Part shown: one piece after another, positions 45,056 to 53,010 of the stretch | Numbering within the stretch: the first letter of the stretch is position 1 | Layout: each line of letters opens with the position of its first letter | NCBI GenBank assembly: GCA_034190085.1 | Contig: JAXHTS010000015.1 | Coordinates: forward strand, 1-64,000 | DNA: 64,000 nt | Reading direction: 5' to 3' | Source: Spirochaetota bacterium | GTDB taxonomy: Bacteria > Spirochaetota > UBA4802 > JAFGDQ01 | Made by a program: the position numbers and the translations under genes | Notes under the pieces: generated by a model | The model's database searches: none | The model's input: only the letters and a program-made list of their open reading frames with translations | What the model was told of the DNA's origin: nothing

Positions 45056-47083
45056 ATGACAGACAAAAAAACTCACAAGCCTGTCTACATTATAAGCGAC
45101 AGTCCGAAAATGAATTCCGACCAATTTGGTTTTAACGCCTATTCCAAAACTATTGCGGAGCTTATCGCAAATAAAGATAATAAGACACCGCTTGTTATCG
45201 GCATTTACGGACCCTGGGGATCAGGCAAAACAACATTGATGCAGACCACCAGATACCGACTTGATCCAAGGAATGAAAAGAATAAAAGATTAGAAAAAAA
45301 TAATGAATTCAAAGATAAAAAAATTTATCGAAAATGCAGAACTGTCTGGTTTCAGGCATGGAAATATAAAAATGAAGATGAAATACTGGCTGCATTGATT
45401 GAAGAGATATTCAAAACCATGGAGCAGGATAATTTCTTTCAATTATGCAAAGCAAAAATTCAAGAACTTACTGACAGGATTAAAACATCTAAAATTACAG
45501 GAGATTTGTCAAAACTTGTTGCAGGAGTTAATATATCGGAATTTTTTTCGGAAATGAAATATAAAGAAAAACTCGGTTTTTATGATATATTTCAGGAGTT
45601 CTTTGACGACCTCCTTTGGACATATCTGAATTGGAGACCGAAAGGAAAAGAATCAGAAAAGCCGGATGATACCAAAGCTGCGCTGATTATTTTCATTGAT
45701 GACCTTGACCGCTGCCCTGAACCGAGAATTCTGAACGTGCTTGAGACCATCAAGTTATTCATGGATAAAAAGGGATGCGTGTTTGTAATTGGCGCTGATA
45801 ACGATATTATTGAAAAAGCTCTCAAAAAAACTTATGATAGCGATGCGGTAAAATTTATGGATAAGATCGTTCAGGTAACCTTCAACCTGCCGAAGTTTAC
45901 AAATATTGATTTTGAGTTATTCTTGGAAAAACTTGTTCTTGCTAATATGGATGATGTAACGCCGCATCTTCCGCTCATTCTGCCTGCAATGCAGGATAAC
46001 CCGCGACGACTTAAGCGTTTCTTGAATAATCTGAATCTGGTTGCTGGTCTCTTAAGAAACAGAAATATCGATGATATTGAGTTTAGACATGTGCTGTTCT
46101 GGAATATTATTGATTACCGCTACCCACGTCTTAGGGATGATATTAGAGGTAATCCTGATAATTTAGATGAACTCAAAAAAGAGATTAAGAGGGTTCAAGA
46201 AGCGCTCGGAGACGATACAGAGCGCTGGATTATTCCATCAGAGATTCCTGAAAAGGCTCCCTCCTCACTTCAGCAGTATATTAATCAGAAGGTTCTGGTT
46301 GATATTATACTCAAATTTGACATTGAAAGGGATAAGCTTGTACAATTGATAACCATGAGCGGAGTTGTCGAGAGCGCAAAATATAATGAGGATAAGAAAG
46401 ACACTGAAGACCAGTTTGATTTCGGCATAATGGCAAAAATAGATGCTGCTACTTTCAAATATGGAGATGATAAGAGAGAAAAAAAGATTGATCAACCTTA
46501 CGAGATTGATATCTATTCTGTTACCAATGCGCAATATGAAGAATTTATTAAGGCTGGAGGATATAGAAATGACAAATACTGGAGTGAAGAAGGATTTAAT
46601 TGGAGGAATCGCGGTAATGTTATCCAACCAAAATATTGGAATGATCCAAAATGGAGCCAAGCGGACTGCCCTGTTGTAGGGGTAAACTTTTACGAGGCTG
46701 AGGCATATGCAAAATGGGCGCATAAAAGGCTGCCAACGGAGATAGAGTGGGAGCGCGCTGCCAGAGGGACCGACGGCCGGGAATATCCATGGGGAGACGA
46801 ATTTGATCGTGAGCTTTGCAATACACGAGAGTCTGGTCATGGGAAGACAACGAGAGTGACACTTTATCCAAAAGGCAGAAGCCCGGCAGGCTGTTATGAC
46901 ATGGCCGGTAATGTCTGGGAGTGGACGTCAAGCTGGTCTGACAAGGATAAAGATAGCTATGCCTTGCGCGGTGGCTCGTGGAGCGGTGGGCAGGGCGACT
47001 GTCGCTGTGCAGCTCGCCTCGACGGCGTCCCGCTCGATAGGTACATCGTTGTTGGATTTCGTTGCGCCAGGGCTCAATTGTAA
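45056..47083 (+). CDS. KAP-family P-loop NTPase fused to an FGE/C-type-lectin-like domain; putative DGR target protein
   Basis: 675 residues, with an AGGAGGG box 8 nt before the ATG. Residues about 20-340 form a KAP NTPase: Walker A GPWGSGKTT (52-60), Walker B FIDDLDRCPE with Asp215/Asp216, and the KAP-type FVIGADNDIIEKAL. No membrane helices are seen. After a helical linker (about 340-455), residues about 455-675 are a formylglycine-generating-enzyme (FGE-sulfatase) domain (YDMAGNVWEWTSSW, RLPTEIEWERAARG). That fold serves as the C-type-lectin-like variable domain of many DGR target proteins. The last 40 codons (46961-47080) are adenine-poor and GC-rich and carry the signature of a variable repeat. 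A hairpin and an avd-like gene follow. By family inference this is a diversified recognition receptor with an NTPase effector, probably cytosolic. Confidence 0.85.
   Translation: MTDKKTHKPVYIISDSPKMNSDQFGFNAYSKTIAELIANKDNKTPLVIGIYGPWGSGKTTLMQTTRYRLDPRNEKNKRLEKNNEFKDKKIYRKCRTVWFQAWKYKNEDEILAALIEEIFKTMEQDNFFQLCKAKIQELTDRIKTSKITGDLSKLVAGVNISEFFSEMKYKEKLGFYDIFQEFFDDLLWTYLNWRPKGKESEKPDDTKAALIIFIDDLDRCPEPRILNVLETIKLFMDKKGCVFVIGADNDIIEKALKKTYDSDAVKFMDKIVQVTFNLPKFTNIDFELFLEKLVLANMDDVTPHLPLILPAMQDNPRRLKRFLNNLNLVAGLLRNRNIDDIEFRHVLFWNIIDYRYPRLRDDIRGNPDNLDELKKEIKRVQEALGDDTERWIIPSEIPEKAPSSLQQYINQKVLVDIILKFDIERDKLVQLITMSGVVESAKYNEDKKDTEDQFDFGIMAKIDAATFKYGDDKREKKIDQPYEIDIYSVTNAQYEEFIKAGGYRNDKYWSEEGFNWRNRGNVIQPKYWNDPKWSQADCPVVGVNFYEAEAYAKWAHKRLPTEIEWERAARGTDGREYPWGDEFDRELCNTRESGHGKTTRVTLYPKGRSPAGCYDMAGNVWEWTSSWSDKDKDSYALRGGSWSGGQGDCRCAARLDGVPLDRYIVVGFRCARAQL
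46961..47080 (+). other. candidate DGR variable repeat (VR) in the FGE domain
   Basis: Fifteen positions in residues 643-665 (643-645, 647-648, 653, 655-658, 660-661, 663-665) sit where FGE-type DGR proteins vary. Fourteen of these codons end in C or T. That is the pattern expected if a template carries AAC/AAT codons whose adenines have been replaced. From 46970 to 47080 (111 nt) I count 13 A and 71 G+C (64%), against an AT-rich surrounding. Framework codons (GGS W, C-R-C, R, P, GFR) are retained. No template copy is visible in this window. Confidence 0.75.
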
Positions 47084-47115
47084 CACTTTATACTTTTACT
47101 TTTTTACACTTTTTT

Positions 47116-47130
47116 ACCGCCGAAGGCGGT
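47116..47130 (+). promoter_or_regulatory. GC hairpin just after the VR, possible target-recognition stem-loop
   Basis: A perfect 6-bp stem ACCGCC/GGCGGT with a GAA loop lies 33 nt after the stop codon, in AT-rich flanks. DGR targets often have such a hairpin shortly after the VR. It could equally be a transcription terminator (an A/T run follows on one side), so the role is open. Confidence 0.5.
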
Positions 47131-47164
47131 CGAAAAAATTTTTAAATCACAATATAATCTAAAT

Positions 47165-47410
47165 ATGGCAAAAGAGATTAAAAAAATCAACGCGCTAACA
47201 AAAGTTTACTATCTGCTGTTATGGATAATCCCTGTTCTTGAGTGCTTCCCCAGAAGCCAGCGTTTTCTGCTCGGCAACAGAATTGAGGAGTCGTTGCTCG
47301 ATATTATAGATTTAATTATTCAGACAGTTTACACAAGCGAGAAGAAGGAATTCCTTGCTGTATGCTCATGGTCGAACAAATTATTAAACACGCTGCCCCG
47401 GGGTGGGTAG
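47165..47410 (+). CDS. avd: Avd-like (DGR accessory variability determinant) protein, short
   Basis: 81 residues. The sequence runs INALTKVYYLLLWIIPVLEC, FPRSQRFLLGNRIEESLLDI, IDLIIQTVYTSEKKEF. That is the four-helix bundle signature of Avd proteins (FPR, RF-LG, RIE, L-D, LI-A-Y). Avd forms a pentamer that binds the DGR reverse transcriptase and its template RNA. Typical members have about 110-130 residues. This one lacks the last helix and ends LNTLPRGG after an odd AVCSWSNK stretch, so the 3' part may be lost by deletion or frameshift. It follows the VR gene by 81 bp on the same strand, the standard DGR position. Confidence 0.72.
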   Translation: MAKEIKKINALTKVYYLLLWIIPVLECFPRSQRFLLGNRIEESLLDIIDLIIQTVYTSEKKEFLAVCSWSNKLLNTLPRGG

Positions 47411-47514
47411 CAACCTGGATGTGAAAACTCCGGGGAGGCGATTAACTTAAATAGTTCTTAATGAATAGTAAATGCTCATAAAGTGAGGGGTGGAGAAATG
47501 GACTATTATCTGCA

Positions 47515-47645
47515 TGTCATTCCTGTATCAGTATGTCATTCCTGCGAATGCAGGAATCTCGTCATGTTTCAATATAATATAGACTCCTGCATTTGCAGGA
47601 GTGACAGTTGGCAGTCGTTATTCCTGTGAATACAGGAATCTCATT
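47515..47645. repeat. tandem cluster of CATTCC-type palindromic repeats
   Basis: Four or more imperfect palindromes of the form GTCATTCCTGCGAATGCAGG or AGACTCCTGCATTTGCAGGA. No coding frame. The gap 47411-47943 therefore contains these repeats and the hairpin at 47700-47734, but no reverse transcriptase gene or template repeat. Confidence 0.7.
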
Positions 47646-47699
47646 TTGCCCCTCAATTTATATGGCAGTGAACTAAGCCCACTAGCGAGAAGTAATAAT

Positions 47700-47734
47700 C
47701 AGAGTAAGCCCTTAAAGATTAAGGGCTTACTCTG
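47700..47734. other. long perfect hairpin in a non-coding gap
   Basis: A 15-bp perfect stem (CAGAGTAAGCCCTTA and its complement) has a 5-nt loop. No U-rich tail follows on the plus strand. It could act as a bidirectional transcription barrier. Confidence 0.6.
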
Positions 47735-47943
47735 AAGTTACAAATACCGATGCTTGAGAATATCTTTTTATATTGACAAACTTCTGAATGCATTTTTCTA
47801 TGATTCAATCATATTAAATAAGTGGAGTTGATTGATAATTAATAATCAATCTATATATCTCATAGGTTAAAAATTTCTACCATTTTTGATAGTATTTATT
47901 ATAATCGCTAAGATCAGGCATAATTTCAATAGGGGGCAAGGGG

Positions 47944-49017
47944 ATGAGAAAAATTATAGCGCTTTCTGTTTTAATTTTTATTGGATTAGGAATGTCTTTT
48001 ACGGTAATTGAAGCAGAAGATGGGGTAAAGTATAAGAAAAGAAAACCAGCAAAAATCAGAATAAAACTGGCTACCATAGCCCCGCAGGGGTCTATGGCGA
48101 TGAATTATATGGAGAAGATCAGGACAGAGATTAGAACCAAGACGAATAATGAGGTTGATTTTATTGTATATTGGGGCGGCGTTCAGGGAGATGAAAGAAA
48201 TGTTTTACGCAAAATACGTTTGCGGCAACTGCATGGCGGCGCATTTTCCGGATCAGGTCTTGGGCAGATCGTTCCTGAGGTGAGGATCACAGAAATCCCC
48301 TACATGTTTAGAAATTCTGATGAGGTCGCATACGTTCGGAATAAACTGACGGATAACCTGAACAAGTATTTTGAAAAGAAGGGCTTTATTATGTTGGGGT
48401 ACAATGAGGTTGGATTTTTATATAACTTCTCCAAGGAACCCCTTACCTCGATTGAAATACTAAAGAAACAGAAGCATTGGATGCCTACTGACGATCCCTT
48501 GGTTGTTGAAGTTTATAAGGCCTTTGATATTACACCTATTCCGCTATCAGTTACGGACGTTATGACCTCAGTTTCCACAAATCTCATAAATTCTGCCAGT
48601 ATGACTACCTTTTTTGCGATGGGATTTCGATGGTATACAAGGTTTCCATATGTGTCCGATTTTCCTTCAATGAATCTATTGGGAGCACTGCTCGTAACAA
48701 AGAGTATCTGGAACAAAATATCGCCAACCAGCAGAAAGATAGTTCAAGAGATCGCAAAATATCATAATGATAAGCTATCCAATGCCATGAGAGATGTGAA
48801 TAATCGAAGCGCGCAGCTTTTGAAGGACGCTGGCGTAAAGATTGTGCATGTTGATCCTGACGGAGAATTTGGAAAGTATCTTATAAAGGCCGGGATTACT
48901 GCGAGAGAAAACCTTGTGGGAAAGCTCTACTCTAAAGAACTCCTGAACCAGGCTTTATCTCTGCTTGATGAATATAGAAGACTTCATCCGGAAAGCGCCT
49001 GGGAATTAATCAAATAG
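47944..49017 (+). CDS. dctP: TRAP transporter substrate-binding protein (DctP)
   Basis: 357 residues. The signal peptide is about residues 1-24. The mature periplasmic protein starts KIRIKLATIAPQGSMAMNYM and contains VRITEIPYMFRNSDEVAYVR, typical of DctP solute receptors. The conserved Arg that pairs with a carboxylate ligand was not located with certainty. A GGGGGCAAGGGG-like ribosome binding site precedes the ATG. It is followed by DctQ and DctM in order, forming a complete TRAP system. The substrate is not predictable; carboxylates or sialic-like sugars are usual. Confidence 0.9.
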   Translation: MRKIIALSVLIFIGLGMSFTVIEAEDGVKYKKRKPAKIRIKLATIAPQGSMAMNYMEKIRTEIRTKTNNEVDFIVYWGGVQGDERNVLRKIRLRQLHGGAFSGSGLGQIVPEVRITEIPYMFRNSDEVAYVRNKLTDNLNKYFEKKGFIMLGYNEVGFLYNFSKEPLTSIEILKKQKHWMPTDDPLVVEVYKAFDITPIPLSVTDVMTSVSTNLINSASMTTFFAMGFRWYTRFPYVSDFPSMNLLGALLVTKSIWNKISPTSRKIVQEIAKYHNDKLSNAMRDVNNRSAQLLKDAGVKIVHVDPDGEFGKYLIKAGITARENLVGKLYSKELLNQALSLLDEYRRLHPESAWELIK

Positions 49018-49027
49018 GAGCAATAAT

Positions 49028-49588
49028 ATGCGCTGTCAAAGATGTGGTGTGGGGCTTGAGGAAAGCGCAAAGGCATGTCCTGAATGCGGCGCTTGTGAAG
49101 AGGTTTCAAATACAATTCTTGATAGGCTGGTGAAAATTGAGGAGGCGCTTCTTTCAACCCTTTTGGGATTAATGGTTATTCTGGTTTTAATTCAGCTTGT
49201 ATTGAGAAATGTCTTTCACACCGGCATTATTGGCGGAGATTCAATTGTGAAGCACCTGCTTCTCTGGATAGTATTTGTTGGGGCAGGGCTTGCAGCTAAA
49301 GAGGGTTCTCATATTAGAATTGATGTGGCCTTAAAGATTTTACCTGAAAAGTGGAGACAGCTTGTTGAAACTACAGTAACTATATTTTCTGTTCTAATTT
49401 GTTGTGTCATTGTGTATGCATCCTGCTACTTCGTTTACATGGAGTATGAAGGTCAGGAGAGATTGCCCTTTTATGATATCCCCTTATGGATAATTGAAAT
49501 GATCATCCCTATTGGTTATTCCGTTATAGCCCTGCGTTTTGCTGCCAGCGGCTTGTCTAATATAATTAAATTGTCAAAGGCAAAATAA
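49028..49588 (+). CDS. dctQ: TRAP small permease (DctQ) with N-terminal zinc ribbon
   Basis: 186 residues. Four membrane helices (about 37-60, 75-95, 115-140, 150-175) fit DctQ. The N-terminus is unusual: MRCQRCGVGLEESAKACPEC is a CxxC...CxxC zinc-ribbon knuckle fused before the first helix. In DctQ the N-terminus normally faces the cytoplasm, so the ribbon may be a cytosolic regulatory or interaction element. The ATG lies 10 bp after dctP, and the stop is immediately followed by the dctM start. Confidence 0.88.
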   Translation: MRCQRCGVGLEESAKACPECGACEEVSNTILDRLVKIEEALLSTLLGLMVILVLIQLVLRNVFHTGIIGGDSIVKHLLLWIVFVGAGLAAKEGSHIRIDVALKILPEKWRQLVETTVTIFSVLICCVIVYASCYFVYMEYEGQERLPFYDIPLWIIEMIIPIGYSVIALRFAASGLSNIIKLSKAK

Positions 49589-49589
49589 A

Positions 49590-50867
49590 TTGATTCTACT
49601 GGCAATAATATTTATAGTAATAATAGCCCTGTTGGGCGCTCCAATTTTTGTGGTTGTATCCTCTTTTGCCATACTCGGATTCCTTTCCGCTGATATCCAT
49701 CTATCCGCAATAGTGGTTGATGTATACAATAATTTTGCCAATACACCCCTGCTTTACACAATCCCGCTCTTTGCCTTTACCGGATACATCCTTGCTGAAA
49801 GCAAGACCTCTACGAGGATTATCAACGTCTCAAAGGCATTAGTAGGCTGGATGCCGGGGGGCCTTGCCATTGTATCCCTGGTTACATGCGCATTCTTTAC
49901 AGCCTTTACCGGCGCCTCAGGGGTTACAATCATTGCATTAGGGGGAATTCTTTATCCCTCGCTCATAAAGGAAAGATATCCTGAAAAGTTTTCATTGGGT
50001 TTGCTTACCTCTTCCGGAAGTTTAGGGCTACTCTTCGCGCCCAGTCTTCCCATAATTATGTATGGCGCTGTTTCTGAGACAAACATTATCCATCTTTTTG
50101 TGGCAGGCCTAATACCTGGAATTCTGCTTATAATTATTCTCTCAATCTACAGCACCTATACAGCCAAAATGAACAGGCTTCCTAAGGCGAAAGTCTCCTT
50201 TATGCAGGTTGTCAAAGCTGTAAATGAGGCCAAATGGGAGTTGGTAATTCCTGTTATCATAATCGTTGGAATCTTCGGCGGCTTTGTTACGCTTGGCGAG
50301 GTTGCTGCCATTACTATAGCATATTCGCTTATTATTGAGATCTATATTTATAAGGATATTAAACTCAAGAACATTCCCCTCATAATGAAACAGAGCATGA
50401 TACTTGTTGGTGGAATACTCATAATCATGGGTTCTGCCTATGGCCTTACAAACTATATGGTCGATGCAGAGATACCAATGGTAATACTGAATTTTATGAG
50501 GACATATATTACCTCAAAGATTGTTTTTCTGATAATTCTGAATATTTTTCTTTTGATTGTGGGATGTCTGCTGGATATCTATTCCGCAATATTGGTCGTT
50601 GTTCCGCTGATTTTGCCCATTGCAAAGAGCTATGGGGTGGACCCAGTCCATCTGGGAATAATATTCTTAACAAACCTGGAGATCGGCTACTCCACGCCCC
50701 CGGTTGGGATGAATCTATTTATTTCCAGTTTCAGGTTTAAGAAGTCTATCATCTCGTTATATGGAGCCGCTATTCCCTTTTTGGGTTTATTGCTAATAGG
50801 ACTTCTAATAATAACCTATGTCCCACAGTTAAGCTTAGGTCTTATCGACTTTTTGGGGATAAAGTAG
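49590..50867 (+). CDS. dctM: TRAP large permease (DctM)
   Basis: 425 residues from a TTG start that directly follows the dctQ stop. It has about a dozen membrane helices and the DctM motifs GASGVTIIALGGILYPSLIKE, LGLLFAPSLPIIMYG and STPPVGMNLFISSF. It is the Na+-driven transport subunit. Together with dctP and dctQ it makes a complete system. The TTG is chosen because no ATG lies near the natural N-terminus of this family. Confidence 0.93.
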   Translation: MILLAIIFIVIIALLGAPIFVVVSSFAILGFLSADIHLSAIVVDVYNNFANTPLLYTIPLFAFTGYILAESKTSTRIINVSKALVGWMPGGLAIVSLVTCAFFTAFTGASGVTIIALGGILYPSLIKERYPEKFSLGLLTSSGSLGLLFAPSLPIIMYGAVSETNIIHLFVAGLIPGILLIIILSIYSTYTAKMNRLPKAKVSFMQVVKAVNEAKWELVIPVIIIVGIFGGFVTLGEVAAITIAYSLIIEIYIYKDIKLKNIPLIMKQSMILVGGILIIMGSAYGLTNYMVDAEIPMVILNFMRTYITSKIVFLIILNIFLLIVGCLLDIYSAILVVVPLILPIAKSYGVDPVHLGIIFLTNLEIGYSTPPVGMNLFISSFRFKKSIISLYGAAIPFLGLLLIGLLIITYVPQLSLGLIDFLGIK

Positions 50868-50904
50868 ACTGCTGGTGTTTTAATTTATCGAAAATATCAT
50901 TTCT

Positions 50905-51010
50905 AATGTCATTCACCTGTATGCACAGGTGCAGGCTCTGCGAAAGCAGGAATCATCTGACAATGAGATTCCTGCATTCGCCTCGTTCCACTACACTCGG
51001 TTGGAATTAT
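50905..51010. repeat. CATTCC-type repeats between dctM and the NamZ gene
   Basis: Modules GTCATTCACCTG...CACAGGTGCAGGCTCTGCG (as at 153-190) and ATTCCTGCATTCGCCTCG. The rest of the 490-bp gap is AT-rich with no recognised gene. Confidence 0.6.
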
Positions 51011-51358
51011 AAACGATAATTTAATAATTCGGTACATTCATACACTACCGGTAGACATTTTGTAATTCGAGTTTGGTCTTCCTGGTGAGTTATAATGATT
51101 TAAAGCAAATCCCTCACATCCAGGCTCTTCATTAAACTTTTATCCCTCCATACAATTGTTATTCACTATGAATTGTGGCATCAAAATTGTGATCTCATTT
51201 TATTGGAATGTTTTTCAAGTGAAGATTAAGATAAGCGATATTATTAGTAGCATTATTTTAAAATCTATTCTATACTATTAGTATCATAATTGAACGCATC
51301 TCTAACAGGCGCGAATGTGTATCGAGTATAGAATAATAGAATAAAGGATAGGGCTATC

Positions 51359-52600
51359 ATGAGAAGGTTTCAGGTGATAATTCTAGCGTTTTGCATAATT
51401 TTTTCCTTCTGCTCTTCAGGGAAGAGGTATTATCATATACCGGCAAAAAACGAGAGGAGGGTATACTCAGGTTTAGAGTACTTTATTGAAAAATATGCAC
51501 ATGCCTATAAAAAGAGGAGCGCGGTTGTTGTTACAAATCATTCCGGTTTAGATTACTATCTTCAAAGGAATATTGATCTCTTTAGGGATAATGGAATTGA
51601 GATTGCATTCATCCTGGTGCCGGAACATGGACTGTATGGATATCAGAACGATTATGATAAAGAGATGTATAATGTTTCTGAAGAGCTTAACGCTATTGTG
51701 TACAACATGCACAAATTAAACAAGGCATCTCTTAAAAGCCTTTTGAGCATTGCGGACATTGTTATATTTGACATTCAGGATATGGGAATGAGGTGTTACA
51801 CCTACATCTCAAACCTAAAGTTTGTCATGGATGTCTTAAATGGAGAAGATAAGGAGTTGATTGTGCTTGATAGGCCTAATCCCATTGGATTTCTGGGTGT
51901 TGATGGATCATACTTAGATGAAAAATTCTTTTCGCGGTACATCAGCGCCTTCCCTGTCCCCTTCATATATGGGATGACCATAGGCGAGTCAGCGCTATAT
52001 TACAAGGGTGAATTTGTTAAGGATGTTATGCTAAATGTAATCCCCTTAGTTAACTATGATAGGGATATGCTCTATAATGAGACCATGCTTCCATGGGTGC
52101 CGCCTTCCCCGAATCTTCCAACATTTGAGTCCTCTGTTGTTTATTCGGCGGTTGTGCTGTTAGAGGGAATCAACATCTCTCTTGGCAGAGGCACTACAAA
52201 GCCCTTTGAATACCTAGGCGCGCCGTGGATTGAACCAATCTCATTCTGTGAAGGACTAAAGGGATTGGGTTTGTGTAATTTTAATTTTAGGCCCATCTGT
52301 TTCAAGCCTACATTTTCGAAGCATAAGGATGAAAAATGTGGCGGCGTTCACATACTATATATGGGGGGAAGGTTCAGCCCAACGGAGGTGTCATACAGAC
52401 TGATCAGGTATATTATGGAAACCTATAAGGAGTGTAAATGGGAGAAATACAGAGATGGATTCGATATTGATTATCTTGCAGGAACAGATAAATTGAGGGA
52501 GGCTATAACTAGAGGCATGGATTACAGGGATTTTTATGATGAGATTAAAGATGAGATTGAAAATTATAGAAAGGTGAGGGCCAAATATCTCCTTTACTAA
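51359..52600 (+). CDS. exo-beta-N-acetylmuramidase NamZ-like lipoprotein (DUF1343)
   Basis: 413 residues. The signal peptide ends with a lipobox-like FSFCSSG at Cys18, so an outer- or inner-membrane lipoprotein. DUF1343 motifs are plain: VVVTNHSGLDYYL, VPEHGLYGYQ, DIQDMGMRCYTYISNL, DRPNPIGFLG, WVPPSPNLPTFES and EGINISLGRGTTKPFEYLG. In Bacillus and Bacteroidetes this family removes N-acetylmuramic acid from peptidoglycan fragments for recycling. Length and motifs are complete. It is transcribed alone, and no muropeptide transporter is adjacent. Confidence 0.9.
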   Translation: MRRFQVIILAFCIIFSFCSSGKRYYHIPAKNERRVYSGLEYFIEKYAHAYKKRSAVVVTNHSGLDYYLQRNIDLFRDNGIEIAFILVPEHGLYGYQNDYDKEMYNVSEELNAIVYNMHKLNKASLKSLLSIADIVIFDIQDMGMRCYTYISNLKFVMDVLNGEDKELIVLDRPNPIGFLGVDGSYLDEKFFSRYISAFPVPFIYGMTIGESALYYKGEFVKDVMLNVIPLVNYDRDMLYNETMLPWVPPSPNLPTFESSVVYSAVVLLEGINISLGRGTTKPFEYLGAPWIEPISFCEGLKGLGLCNFNFRPICFKPTFSKHKDEKCGGVHILYMGGRFSPTEVSYRLIRYIMETYKECKWEKYRDGFDIDYLAGTDKLREAITRGMDYRDFYDEIKDEIENYRKVRAKYLLY

Positions 52601-53010
52601 TGATATTATTTGTCACGGCTTTGCCACATTTTTACATCCCCTCTGCTTCAGAAAAACGTTTTAAACCCATTAACCGACACATAAAAATGGAGAAATCCAT
52701 TATGGTAGCAATTTTTAATTATAGGATTAGACTAATCCTATTTTTTTATTATTGATCACAATCTTGCAGAAATTCACATTATTCGCTTAATGAGCTAAAA
52801 TTATTGTCCAAAGTTTGCCATCTTTTCACCAAAACTCCTATAAATCAGACGACTTTCAGAAGTGTAAATTTTAATAGAATTTTAATAATTTCACAAACTC
52901 AATTCAACTGAGTATAAATCATAATACTGGAATGAATTAAACACACGAAAATGTGAGGAAAATATAGTTTATTCCACATTTTCATATATACTGACCGGTC
53001 ACTGAGGTGA
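52601..53010. other. 410-bp stretch with no gene recognised
   Basis: AT-rich, with no clear frame or repeat. A GACCGGTC palindrome sits near 52993, close to the 3' end of the RND gene; its role is unknown. Confidence 0.4.

Noticed and set aside
47411-47470. GC-rich tail after the Avd-like gene as a template repeat
   Set aside because: It has no similarity to the VR at 46961-47080 and lacks the run of AAC/AAT codons expected of a TR.
44690-47645. Palindromic repeats as a CRISPR array
   Set aside because: Unit lengths and spacings are irregular, the repeats are palindromic and dispersed genome-style, and no cas gene is present.
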